Shown here piece by piece: positions 25,755-33,976 of a DNA stretch of 37,914 nt; the first letter of the stretch is position 1; every line of letters starts with the position of its first letter. Source of the DNA: Candidatus Cloacimonadota bacterium. Lineage in GTDB: Bacteria > UBA4055. The position numbers were made by a program, and so were the translations under genes. The notes under the pieces were generated by a model that worked only from the letters and a program-made list of their open reading frames with translations, made no database searches and was not told the DNA's origin. The DNA is taken from assembly GCA_002742935.1 (NCBI GenBank), contig PDON01000037.1, positions 1 through 37,914 on the forward strand, in the 5' to 3' direction.

Positions 25755-26661
25755 CCACATATTCCTTTAATTGTGTTTTTAATGAAAATGAACCGAAGAT
25801 AAGAACCCATAAAAAATTTATAGTTCTATCTAATAGAGATGCCACAACCCCTACTTCAAAATTTCCCATAGTTATATAAGTCAGAGATCCTAATAAACTT
25901 TCCTTAACCCCTATACCACCTGGTGTAAAATTAAAGAGAAAAGAGAAGTTTGATATAAGTCCAAAAAACAGTGCTTGATTGAAACTTATATCAATACCTA
26001 AAGAGAGAAATACAATATACAATCTTCCTGAAAAAATTAAAATCTGTAATAGAACATATAGTTTTAAGTAAAGAATTGAGACTAAATTTCTTTTCAACAG
26101 GCTATAAAACTCAAACAAGTTAAAAAAATTCAATCTATCCTTTTTTTTCAATACAAATAAAATAATTAGAAATATTGTAAGTATAAGAGATAAAACTATC
26201 CAAACAGTTGGAAGTTTAGATTTTAGATCTATGAAATATGATAGAAATATAGAGATATCATCAAATAATAGTAGATAAAAGGCAAGTAAAATGGCAGAAG
26301 ATACTATTAAAAGATAGTTTAATAGTATCACTACACTATACTTTTTTATTCCTAATCCATGTTTTCTCCGTAAGAAATCACCTAGAAATATTAGATTTAT
26401 CTTCAATGGTAGATAGTTTAAAAAATAGGATGCTACAGTATAGTAAAAATAGTTCTTAAAACTCTCTTTTACACCAAAAATTTTGAATCCCGTGTAAAAG
26501 TATAATGAACCAATAAAAAATCCTAAAATTGATAGAGTGGAAAGCCCTAAGAATTGTGGAACCGTAATATCTAGTAGGAGAGAAAAATCAAAATCTGACT
26601 TATAGATAAAAAAGGCTAATACAATAGATAGTGCAATATAGATAAATATCTTTTTCTTCAT
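25744..26661 (-). CDS. Flippase-like integral membrane protein (UPF0104/LPG synthase TM family)
   Basis: 305 residues, almost entirely hydrophobic, with about eight predicted membrane helices. The signature FTPGGIGVKESLLG near residue 245 is the most conserved motif of the UPF0104/AglD/MprF-membrane-domain family, and YFLNYLPLKINLIFLGDFLRR resembles the conserved first-half motif. Members include the flippase part of MprF and proteins placed beside glycosyltransferases acting on polyprenyl-linked sugars. The start codon overlaps the stop of the family-2 glycosyltransferase (ATGA), and its own end overlaps the methyltransferase by 11 bases, so the three are likely co-translated. Transport of a lipid-linked sugar is inferred, not shown. 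Confidence 0.82.
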   Translation of the reverse strand: MKKKIFIYIALSIVLAFFIYKSDFDFSLLLDITVPQFLGLSTLSILGFFIGSLYFYTGFKIFGVKESFKNYFYYTVASYFLNYLPLKINLIFLGDFLRRKHGLGIKKYSVVILLNYLLIVSSAILLAFYLLLFDDISIFLSYFIDLKSKLPTVWIVLSLILTIFLIILFVLKKKDRLNFFNLFEFYSLLKRNLVSILYLKLYVLLQILIFSGRLYIVFLSLGIDISFNQALFFGLISNFSFLFNFTPGGIGVKESLLGSLTYITMGNFEVGVVASLLDRTINFLWVLIFGSFSLKTQLKEYVDEC

Positions 26662-27614
26662 ACAAATAGCCTATTGAAGATCTTTTTAAGGGTTCCAAGA
26701 TAGAACAGAAATAACAATATAGGTAATTTTTTTATTAGGATGATAAAATCTTTTAAATTTTCTGCAAGATAGATTGAAACTATAATAAGCCCTAGAAGAG
26801 GAAATACTAATAAGCTCATTGGGTAAATTATAGACCCAATGAGTATAGTTAGATGAAGTAAAAGGTAGATAAGCGTGAAGAGATTTAAACCTTTTAGATA
26901 AAAATCAGCCCAAAGTTTTCCCCTGTGGTAAATCCAACCTTTTATATTACTTTTAACTCTCTGAATATAATCAACCCTTATATCTGTATGGCGAAGTATT
27001 TTGATATTATACTTGAATACCAGATTGTGAAAGAGGAGGGTATCATCACTTACACTTTTATTATCCGCCACCATTTCTGAGGGTTGAATCTTAAAAAAAA
27101 GATCCTTTTCTATAGCTACAAGGCCAAAACCCTTTGGTGCTCTTTTAAAATTATCTCTATCTATCCAAAGCTCTCTATTATAATCTCTTTGAGGGAAGTA
27201 TGGACAATAATACTTTTTTCTTATTAGATAAAAAATTGTATCAAAATCAGATCTATACTTATCCTCACTAAGCTCTCCAACCATTAGAGGTAAGTAACCT
27301 ATCTTCTTTATAATGTTTATTAGATCTCTATCCTTTACAATAATCCTGCTATCTATAAAGATTAGGTTATTGTAGCTTGCTCTCTTAGCACCCTCAACTC
27401 TGGAAGATATCCTTCCTCTGTTTTGGGGAAGAGTTACCTTTATAACCTTATCAAAAGAATCAATAATATCCGATGTTTTATCGGTAGAACCATCATCAAC
27501 AACAATGATCTCAAAATTAGAAAATCTTAGAGAGGTTATAGCCTCTAAACATATTTTTAACGTCTCTTCTCCATTAAAAACAGGAACTATTATTGAATAA
27601 CCTATCTTTTCCAA
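26658..27614 (-). CDS. Family 2 glycosyltransferase with C-terminal membrane helices
   Basis: 318 residues from a TTG at 27614 preceded by AGGAG eight bases upstream, inside surE. The GT-A fold begins SIIVPVFNGEETLKICLEAI, with EIIVVDDGSTDKTSDII (~35-51) as the nucleotide-sugar site; LIFIDSRIIV (around residue 88) takes the place of the usual DxD. Further on, SVSDDTLLFHNLVFKYNIKI and a QRVKSNIKGWIYHRGKLW segment match the acceptor-side region. Two to three hydrophobic helices (~240-290 and ~292-310) anchor it in the inner membrane. It overlaps surE by 13 bases and the flippase-like gene by 4. The sugar and acceptor are unknown. Confidence 0.88.
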   Translation of the reverse strand: MEKIGYSIIVPVFNGEETLKICLEAITSLRFSNFEIIVVDDGSTDKTSDIIDSFDKVIKVTLPQNRGRISSRVEGAKRASYNNLIFIDSRIIVKDRDLINIIKKIGYLPLMVGELSEDKYRSDFDTIFYLIRKKYYCPYFPQRDYNRELWIDRDNFKRAPKGFGLVAIEKDLFFKIQPSEMVADNKSVSDDTLLFHNLVFKYNIKILRHTDIRVDYIQRVKSNIKGWIYHRGKLWADFYLKGLNLFTLIYLLLHLTILIGSIIYPMSLLVFPLLGLIIVSIYLAENLKDFIILIKKLPILLFLFYLGTLKKIFNRLFV

Positions 27615-28348
27615 TACTCCAACTCCTCATAATCTGTCAAGTCAACCTTTAGTGGAGTGATAGTTATTCTATTTTTTAAGATCTCAGAATCGTCATCAAA
27701 TCTTTTAGGATCGACCTCTTTTTCAGGACCATCTGCCCAATAGAACTGTCTACCTAAATGCTCAATAAATCTATAATCACCATTAAAGTTACAAAGACCT
27801 TGATTGCAGTATGAGATATTATCAAAACTATAGCTTTCAAGATCAGGTATATTGATATTTAGAAGAGAGCCTCTTTCAACAATTGTTTCTATATGTTTAT
27901 CCAGAAACTTTTTTATGAACTCTGCTGCTGTATCAAACTTTTCATCGGTATAGGAAAACAGAGAAACAGCAACACCGGCTTTCCCATAAAACTTGCCCTC
28001 AACTATAGCCGCTACAGTTCCGCTATAATGAACACTTATTCCATTGTTTGACCCTCTATTTATACCTGAAAGAACAAGATCTATCTCACCTTTGTATAGG
28101 TTTTGAAGAGCAAGTTTAACACAATCTGTAGGTGTGCCATTTAATTTAAACCCTTCACAACCACTCTTTGAAATTTTTTGAAGATGAAGAGGTATTTTGA
28201 GTGTTATCTTGTGAGAAAAACCGCTCTGTTCAGTTTCAGGAGCCACTAAATAGATGTCATACTCATCTTTAAGAACCTTGTATAAAGCTCGTATACCTTC
28301 AGCTGTGTAACCATCATCATTAGTTAATAGTATCTTAAATTTTCTCAT
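27602..28348 (-). CDS. surE: 5'/3'-nucleotidase SurE
   Basis: 248 residues from ATG 28348, which shares its first base with the folP stop (TAATG); GAGGAG precedes it closely. A frame to 28369 is open but starts inside folP without advantage. SurE removes phosphate from nucleoside monophosphates and short polyphosphates, using a divalent metal. The metal site is in ILLTNDDGYTAEGIRAL (Asp-Asp), then VAPETEQSGFSHKITL, LNGTPTDCVKLAL, DLVLSGINRGSNNGISVHYSGTVAAI (abbreviated: the N-x-G and YSGTVAAA-like motifs). All expected positions are present and length is normal. It is translationally coupled to folP and to the glycosyltransferase downstream. Confidence 0.96.
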   Translation of the reverse strand: MRKFKILLTNDDGYTAEGIRALYKVLKDEYDIYLVAPETEQSGFSHKITLKIPLHLQKISKSGCEGFKLNGTPTDCVKLALQNLYKGEIDLVLSGINRGSNNGISVHYSGTVAAIVEGKFYGKAGVAVSLFSYTDEKFDTAAEFIKKFLDKHIETIVERGSLLNINIPDLESYSFDNISYCNQGLCNFNGDYRFIEHLGRQFYWADGPEKEVDPKRFDDDSEILKNRITITPLKVDLTDYEELEYWKR

Positions 28349-29169
28349 TAACTCCTCACAATATCGCATGCTAGTCTTAGTGCTTCATAATGCTCTTTAA
28401 CATCATGAACCCTAAATATGGAAGCTCCATTTAAAAATGAAATTACATTTGAGGAGATGGTTGCAGAAAGCCTCTTATCTACATCTAGATTAAGGATTTT
28501 TCCTATAAAACTTTTTCTGGATGTTCCTATCAAAAGGTTATAATCCTTGTAGATCTTAAGATCTTTTATAATTTCTAAATTCCCCTCAACACTCTTACCA
28601 AAACCTATTCCCGGATCTAAGATTATGGATTCCCTATCCACCCCTTCGGATAGAGCAAAATTATACCTCTCTTTTAGAAAGTTAAATACATCTGTAGAGA
28701 TAGAACTGTACTCCGTATTTTTTTGCATATTTTGAGGATCTCCCTTCATGTGCATTATACATAAGGCAGCACCATATTTTGCCGTAATGGAAGCTATTTC
28801 GGGTGATCGACTTAATCCATAAATATCATTTATCATTGAAGCCCCGAGTTTAAGAGTCTCCTCAGCTACTTCACCCTTATATGTATCAATACTTACGCAA
28901 CAACCAAAACTATCTATAACCCTTTCCGTAATACCTAAAACTCTATCCAACTCCTCATTGAGTGAAACGGGCATAGATCCTGGTCTTGAAGATTCTCCAC
29001 CAATATCAATAATATCTGCACCATCATTTAACATTTTTTCAACATGTTTTAGTGCCGAATCCATATCTGTATATCTATTACCATCAGAGAAAGAATCAGG
29101 GGTAAGATTTAAGATCCCCATTATAGTAGGATTCTCTTTCTTAAAACTAAAATTTTTAATCTTTATCAT
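28348..29169 (-). CDS. folP: Dihydropteroate synthase
   Basis: 273 residues. It condenses p-aminobenzoate with dihydropterin pyrophosphate in folate synthesis and is the target of sulfonamides. All family motifs are visible in order: IMGILNLTPDSFSDGNRY (~16-33), DIIDIGGESSRPGSMPV (~52-68), VSIDTYKGEVAE, GASMINDIYGL, IMHMKGDPQNMQ, IILDPGIGFGKSVEGN, LLIGTSRKSFIG and the C-terminal FRVHDVKEH. Its start lies within the TPR lipoprotein gene (14-base overlap) and its stop overlaps the surE start. Association of folP with ftsH and hpt is a recurrent arrangement in diverse bacteria, here interrupted by two envelope genes. Confidence 0.97.
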   Translation of the reverse strand: MIKIKNFSFKKENPTIMGILNLTPDSFSDGNRYTDMDSALKHVEKMLNDGADIIDIGGESSRPGSMPVSLNEELDRVLGITERVIDSFGCCVSIDTYKGEVAEETLKLGASMINDIYGLSRSPEIASITAKYGAALCIMHMKGDPQNMQKNTEYSSISTDVFNFLKERYNFALSEGVDRESIILDPGIGFGKSVEGNLEIIKDLKIYKDYNLLIGTSRKSFIGKILNLDVDKRLSATISSNVISFLNGASIFRVHDVKEHYEALRLACDIVRS

Positions 29170-30247
29170 TTTTTAATTGCTCCAAACACTTTCTAATACC
29201 TTTGGCTGCCTGTCTTCTATAGTATTGATTACCATAAGAGTGCCTCATTCTCTCTCTATAATGAAATATAGCTTTTTCAAAATCACCTTTTTCATAGTAG
29301 ATCTTTCCCAGATAGAGGTGGGAATCCAAGCTATCTCCAAGAGCTATAGCTTTATTAAAAATATCTATTGCTTTATCTTTATCTAAATGATAAAGATTTG
29401 ATCCATATTGAAAATAGTTTCTCCAATCCAAAGAATCCAGAATAACACTCTTTCTTGAAAGATCTACACTCTCCTTTTCATAACCATTCTGCATTCTACA
29501 AAAAGCCATAAAGTTGTATATATCACTTTTATTGTAGAATGATGAGTAGATATCAAATAATTGATAAGCTTTTGTATAGTTTACAAACTTTCTGTCTCTC
29601 ATAAATTTAATAGCAAAAAGATAATAAAGATCAACTCTGGAGATATCTCTAGTTTCAAACTCCTTAGCGAGATCTCTGTGGGATGAGTATCCATACTTTT
29701 TCAATCTCTCTTTGGAATAGTTAAGAAGAATATATATTCTCTCATCTTTTTTAAGATTTCCAAGATATTTTTCAGAAGAATCAAACTCTCCTTTAAGAAC
29801 CTTTACCAAACACTTTTCGAAACCATTATAATCCATTAAGAGAGTATCAAACTGTTCCAAATCAACACTATTTGAAATAAAAACACCGTAATCATAGGAA
29901 GATACAATCTGATCAAAAATTGAGAAAGGTGAACTATTTTTATAGGAAGGGTTTCTAAAATTTGTCATATACTCAATATTTAATGAATCATACTTATTAA
30001 AATTCATAAGAGTATCTCTTAAAGAGAGTTCTCTATAACTAATATTTCCGAATAGTTTTAATGAGTCTCTAAAGCTAAGATAATCTTTGGGGTAAATAGT
30101 TTCTTTTTCAGATTTATATAAACAATAAAACCTCTCCATGAAACTTGAGGGAGAGGTTTTATAAAGATTCTCTTGAGGTATAATAGTTTCCTTAAAATCT
30201 TCAGTACAAGAGATAAAGAGGATTATTACAACAATAAATCTCCACAT
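29156..30247 (-). CDS. TPR-containing lipoprotein
   Basis: 363 residues starting one base after the PEGA gene's stop. A short lipoprotein signal (about 13 residues, FISC, Cys14) is followed by a long region without recognised motifs (~20-220), rich in Tyr, Ser and Asp. The C-terminal third contains tetratricopeptide-like helix pairs: YNFMAFCRMQNGYEKESVDL, YFQYGSNLYHLDKDKAIDIFNKAI and SHLYLGKIYYEKGDFEKAIFHY, the last with the G-x-Y-x-x-x-G-x-x-x-x-A pattern of the repeat. A partner-binding role at the inner or outer membrane is likely, but no function is known. It overlaps folP by 14 bases and is tightly linked with ftsH and the PEGA protein. Confidence 0.78.
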   Translation of the reverse strand: MWRFIVVIILFISCTEDFKETIIPQENLYKTSPSSFMERFYCLYKSEKETIYPKDYLSFRDSLKLFGNISYRELSLRDTLMNFNKYDSLNIEYMTNFRNPSYKNSSPFSIFDQIVSSYDYGVFISNSVDLEQFDTLLMDYNGFEKCLVKVLKGEFDSSEKYLGNLKKDERIYILLNYSKERLKKYGYSSHRDLAKEFETRDISRVDLYYLFAIKFMRDRKFVNYTKAYQLFDIYSSFYNKSDIYNFMAFCRMQNGYEKESVDLSRKSVILDSLDWRNYFQYGSNLYHLDKDKAIDIFNKAIALGDSLDSHLYLGKIYYEKGDFEKAIFHYRERMRHSYGNQYYRRQAAKGIRKCLEQLKNDKD

Positions 30248-30248
30248 C

Positions 30249-30890
30249 CTATTTTATAATCTTTTCTTTATGTTCAACAATAGAATCTACAACAAATTCA
30301 ACTTTTGTAGGAACAGGGGATTTTGGATCACTTTTAAGAACATTAACAACAACAAAACGAGGGTTAACCTTAAACCCTTGTTTCACCAATCTAATGGTAT
30401 GTTTACCGGTTACTACATCTTCTATTGTAGTTATCCTTCCTGTAGTTAAACTCACAAGTTCATCATCTAAAAAGATTTCAACACCTTTCTTATTGGCACT
30501 AATCTCAATATATCCCTTATTCTCAATAAGAAAAAATATTACAACAAGTGAAAGAGTAATAATAACAAATGAAACTAAAAAATACTTACTTAACAATCTT
30601 TTTTGATGAATAGCAGCATCTTCCATGTCATCTTCAAAATTTAAGTATCCATCTCTCTTTTTTAACTCCTCTTCACTTATCCACTCCTCTTCACCAATGC
30701 TATTAATAATCTTCTTATAGCCAGGTTTATCCCTAAAGAACTTATCCCTTTGGTCATAAAACAGCTCTTTTTTTATCATCTCATCTTCAAAAATTTGAGA
30801 ACTCGTTAAATCAAAATTCCTAAGTTCCTCTTTCTTCCTAAGGTCAGCTTCAAACTTTCTTTTCATTATATCTTTAACATTGTCAATCAT
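30249..30890 (-). CDS. Single-pass membrane protein with a PEGA domain
   Basis: 213 residues from the ATG at 30890, five bases after AGGAG; a GTG at 30896 overlaps this site. The first ~100 residues are charged and predicted cytoplasmic (many Lys, Asp, Glu). One membrane helix (~104-124, YFLVSFVIITLSLVVIFFLI) is followed by a periplasmic PEGA-type beta domain (~127-195): YIEISANKKGVEIFLDDELV, then a TGKHTIRLVKQGFK strand pair, as in PEGA domains (G-x-H-x-x-x-x-x-x-G-[YF]). PEGA domains occur in surface and regulatory proteins and are thought to bind partners in the envelope. It starts 8 bases after ftsH, suggesting a link to FtsH function or to the TPR lipoprotein that follows. Confidence 0.8.
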   Translation of the reverse strand: MIDNVKDIMKRKFEADLRKKEELRNFDLTSSQIFEDEMIKKELFYDQRDKFFRDKPGYKKIINSIGEEEWISEEELKKRDGYLNFEDDMEDAAIHQKRLLSKYFLVSFVIITLSLVVIFFLIENKGYIEISANKKGVEIFLDDELVSLTTGRITTIEDVVTGKHTIRLVKQGFKVNPRFVVVNVLKSDPKSPVPTKVEFVVDSIVEHKEKIIK

Positions 30891-30898
30891 AACCACTC

Positions 30899-33004
30899 CT
30901 AATTAGCAGATATCTCTTTATCCTTTACTAATTCTGTATCCTCTTCAGAAAATTTTCCAAGCTTTAAAATTCTGTCAATTTCATCTCCTTCAAGAGTTTC
31001 CTTCTCAAGGAGTTCTTTTGAAAGGTCGTGCAATCTATCAATATTATCAGTAATAATTTTTCTAGTATCCTCTAAAGCCTCAAAAATAATATTTTGTATA
31101 GCAGTATCTATCTTATTTCCAATCTTCTCTGAAACAGATGAGGTTCTTGTAAGCTGTTTTCCAAGGAAAGGATCCTCATTCTTAACACCGTAGTGGATAG
31201 GACCTACATCATCACTCATACCCCATTCACAAACCATCTTTCTAGCAAGATCAGTAGCTCTCTCAATATCATTTCCGGCTCCGGTAGTCACATCATTAAA
31301 TATAACCTCTTCAGCAACACGACCACCTAAAAGATGTAACAACTTTGACATAATATATTTTCTTGAATAACTATGTCTATCCTCAATAGGAATATAGTGG
31401 GTAACACCTAAAGCTCTTCCTCTAGGGATAATAGTTACTTTATGAACAGGATCACTATCTTCAGTAAACTTTGCAACCAAAACATGACCTGCCTCATGGT
31501 AGGCAGTAAGCTCCTTTTCCTTATCATTAATGATTGCCGATTTCCTTTCAACACCCATCATAATCTTATCTTTAGCATCTTCAAGATCACTGTTATCAAT
31601 AAGTCTTTTACCTTTTCTTGCCGCTAAAAGAGCACTCTCATTTATAATATTGGCAAGATCAGCACCACTCATCCCCGGTGTACTCTTGGCAATAACCTCC
31701 ATATCAATATCTTTTGATATCTTTACCTTTTTAGCGTGAACTTTCAAAATCTGCTCTCTAGCTTTAACATCAGGTCTGTCCACAACTATCTGTCTGTCAA
31801 ATCTTCCGGGTCTTAGCAGTGCAGGATCCAAGACATCAGGTCTGTTTGTGGCAGCAATTAAAATAATAGTATCTTTAGTATCAAAACCATCCATCTCAAC
31901 AAGTAATTGATTAAGAGTTTGCTCTCTCTCATCATTTCCACCACCAATACCGGTTCCTCTATGTCTTCCAACAGCATCAAGCTCATCAATAAATACTATA
32001 CAAGGAGCTTGCTTTCTTGCCTGCTCAAAGAGATCTCTTACCCTTGAAGCTCCCACACCAACAAACATCTCAACAAAATCTGCACCACTCATACTGAAGA
32101 AAGGAACATCAGCTTCTCCGGCCACAGCCTTTGCCAATAGAGTTTTTCCTGTTCCGGGAGATCCCAGAAGTAGGACACCTTTAGGAATTTTAGCTCCTAT
32201 CTCATTATATTTTTGAGGATTTTTAAGAAAACTAATAACCTCTTCAAGCTCCTCTTTAGCTTCCTTAGCACCCGCTACATCTCTAAAAGTAATAATATTT
32301 TGATCACCGGAATAAAGCTTTGCTCTACTCTTGCCAAAAGTAAAAATTCCTTTTCCTCCGCCTTGACTTCCTCCTCCCTGCATTCTTCTAAGTAAGTATA
32401 TCCACAGGAAGATAATTAGAAGCCATGGTATCATTGAAAGTAAAATACTGGTAAAACCAACACCTTCTTTTATAAACTTTACTTCTACACCACTTTTTTC
32501 CCACTCTTTTGCTTGATTCATCTCAATAAAAGGAAAGGTTATGGAAAAGTTTTTAAACTTTGTATTAACACCGTTCGAGCTAAACTCAACAGGTTCTTTA
32601 AAAACTCCGATAACATCCGCAGAGGAACCAATATTAGTTATCTCTACAGACTTTATGTTATCTAAATATTGATTAAACTCATTTATTGAGGAGAACTCTT
32701 TAACCTTGTTACTGTTCTCCATAAAGTTCATAATAATTAAAGCAACACCAACTATTAGAATCCAAATAAAAAAGGTTTTGGAACCCTTCTTCCACTGATT
32801 ATTACCATCACTCTTTTCACCTCTTTTACCGTCAGGTCTTCTCTTACCTTCCTCAAAGCCCATTCTTTTCCTTAGGTTATCAAGCTCCTTTTTAAGGGTT
32901 TTATCTAGTGGAGAGCTTTCCTTTTTATCACTCTTTTTTAATTCTGGATCTATATTTTTATTCTCTTCTTTCTCTTTAGAACTATTTTTATTCTCTTCTG
33001 TCAT
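30899..33004 (-). CDS. ftsH: ATP-dependent zinc metalloprotease FtsH
   Basis: 701 residues, a hexameric inner-membrane AAA+ protease that degrades damaged and regulatory membrane proteins. An unusually long, highly charged N-terminal extension (~1-75, Lys/Glu rich) precedes the first membrane helix (~78-94); the periplasmic domain follows, and the second helix is at ~187-206. The AAA module has Walker [11 protein letters not shown] (~281-290), Walker [12 protein letters not shown], and the SRH arginines in [17 protein letters not shown]; the central pore motif FVGVG is present. The zinc protease site is [14 protein letters not shown] (HEAGH 503-507), with a later Asp in [10 protein letters not shown]. 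It stands second in the run after hpt. Confidence 0.98.
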   Translation of the reverse strand: MTEENKNSSKEKEENKNIDPELKKSDKKESSPLDKTLKKELDNLRKRMGFEEGKRRPDGKRGEKSDGNNQWKKGSKTFFIWILIVGVALIIMNFMENSNKVKEFSSINEFNQYLDNIKSVEITNIGSSADVIGVFKEPVEFSSNGVNTKFKNFSITFPFIEMNQAKEWEKSGVEVKFIKEGVGFTSILLSMIPWLLIIFLWIYLLRRMQGGGSQGGGKGIFTFGKSRAKLYSGDQNIITFRDVAGAKEAKEELEEVISFLKNPQKYNEIGAKIPKGVLLLGSPGTGKTLLAKAVAGEADVPFFSMSGADFVEMFVGVGASRVRDLFEQARKQAPCIVFIDELDAVGRHRGTGIGGGNDEREQTLNQLLVEMDGFDTKDTIILIAATNRPDVLDPALLRPGRFDRQIVVDRPDVKAREQILKVHAKKVKISKDIDMEVIAKSTPGMSGADLANIINESALLAARKGKRLIDNSDLEDAKDKIMMGVERKSAIINDKEKELTAYHEAGHVLVAKFTEDSDPVHKVTIIPRGRALGVTHYIPIEDRHSYSRKYIMSKLLHLLGGRVAEEVIFNDVTTGAGNDIERATDLARKMVCEWGMSDDVGPIHYGVKNEDPFLGKQLTRTSSVSEKIGNKIDTAIQNIIFEALEDTRKIITDNIDRLHDLSKELLEKETLEGDEIDRILKLGKFSEEDTELVKDKEISAN

Positions 33005-33071
33005 TTTATTACCTGTTTAATTTTATAGTACAACTACAATATTTTAAGAAATATAGTTGCAACAATATATT

Positions 33072-33611
33072 CTACTCAATAACCTTTAAAATTGATCCAA
33101 TGTTTCTGCCCTTCTGTGCATAATCCAACCCATAACCTACTATAAAATAGTCAGGTATGTCAAGACCAAAGAACTCCGGAGCATCTTTAGTTAGATTATT
33201 ACACGATTTATAAAAGAGAGAACAAACCCTAACTGACCTTGTTTTTTTCAGCTTAAAATGCTCTTTTAAAAACTTTTGAGTCAACCCACTGTCAACTATA
33301 TCCTCAACTATGAGAACATCCTTATCTGTAAGGTCAAGTTGGTTATCTAAAAGAAGCTTAACTCTTCCGGAAGATCTTGTTCCATCTCCATAACTGGATG
33401 TTTTAATAAAATCTATCGATATATCTTCCGGCAGCTTAAATATAAGATCTTTAAAAAAAGGGATAGCTCCATTAAGAACTCCAATAACAACAAGATTTGA
33501 GCTTTCCTTATATTCATTCCTTATTTTTTCACTAACTTGAGAAATAATTTTATCAAGCTCTTTTTCATCAATGAAGTTTTCAAAATATTTATCGTGCAAC
33601 TGTATTTTCAT
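33072..33611 (-). CDS. hpt: Hypoxanthine phosphoribosyltransferase
   Basis: 179 residues. It salvages hypoxanthine and guanine to IMP and GMP using PRPP. The PRPP-binding loop is DVLIVEDIVDSGLTQKFL (~98-115), which contains the ED-I-V-D-[ST]-G-x-T hallmark; VVIGVLNGAIPFFKDLIF is the first loop and SSYGDGTRSSGRVKLL the flexible flap. The C-terminal PDYFIVGYGLDYAQKGRNI gives the purine-contacting Asp and the terminal loop. The ribosome binding site is weak (AGAG). As the first gene of the run hpt-ftsH it lies 67 bases before ftsH, a pair that is linked in many bacteria. It is divergent from the long glycosyltransferase gene. Confidence 0.96.
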   Translation of the reverse strand: MKIQLHDKYFENFIDEKELDKIISQVSEKIRNEYKESSNLVVIGVLNGAIPFFKDLIFKLPEDISIDFIKTSSYGDGTRSSGRVKLLLDNQLDLTDKDVLIVEDIVDSGLTQKFLKEHFKLKKTRSVRVCSLFYKSCNNLTKDAPEFFGLDIPDYFIVGYGLDYAQKGRNIGSILKVIE

Positions 33612-33976
33612 TTTAATCTCTATACCTAATCTTTAACATTAAAAACATATTGTATCAAAAGGTTAAAATAATAAATCTTAAAAAAAAGTCAATATATTAT
33701 GATACTCGATAATAATTATTAATAGTGAAAAGTAATAACTATTGGCTCTGATATAAATAATTGAAAAGAACGGGTATGATCAATAATTCATAATTAACAC
33801 TATTACCCCTTGATTGTTCTACCTGTATATACATATATTAAAAATAGTATGAGTTAATCTAACTATTTATTGATTACTCTATAAGTTTTAGATCTACTGA
33901 AAATAGAGATTCAAAGCTGTTTTTTAAAACTATAATACTTATGCAAATATGACTAAGAGTATAACAAGAAGGTAAA
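33612..33976. other. Divergent intergenic region between hpt and the tri-domain glycosyltransferase
   Basis: About 365 AT-rich bases that must hold promoters in both directions. Possible -10 elements are TACAAT on the minus strand (33649-33654) for hpt and TATAAT on the plus strand (33931-33936) for the glycosyltransferase; -35 matches are poor for both. I see no gene or structured RNA. Confidence 0.35.
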
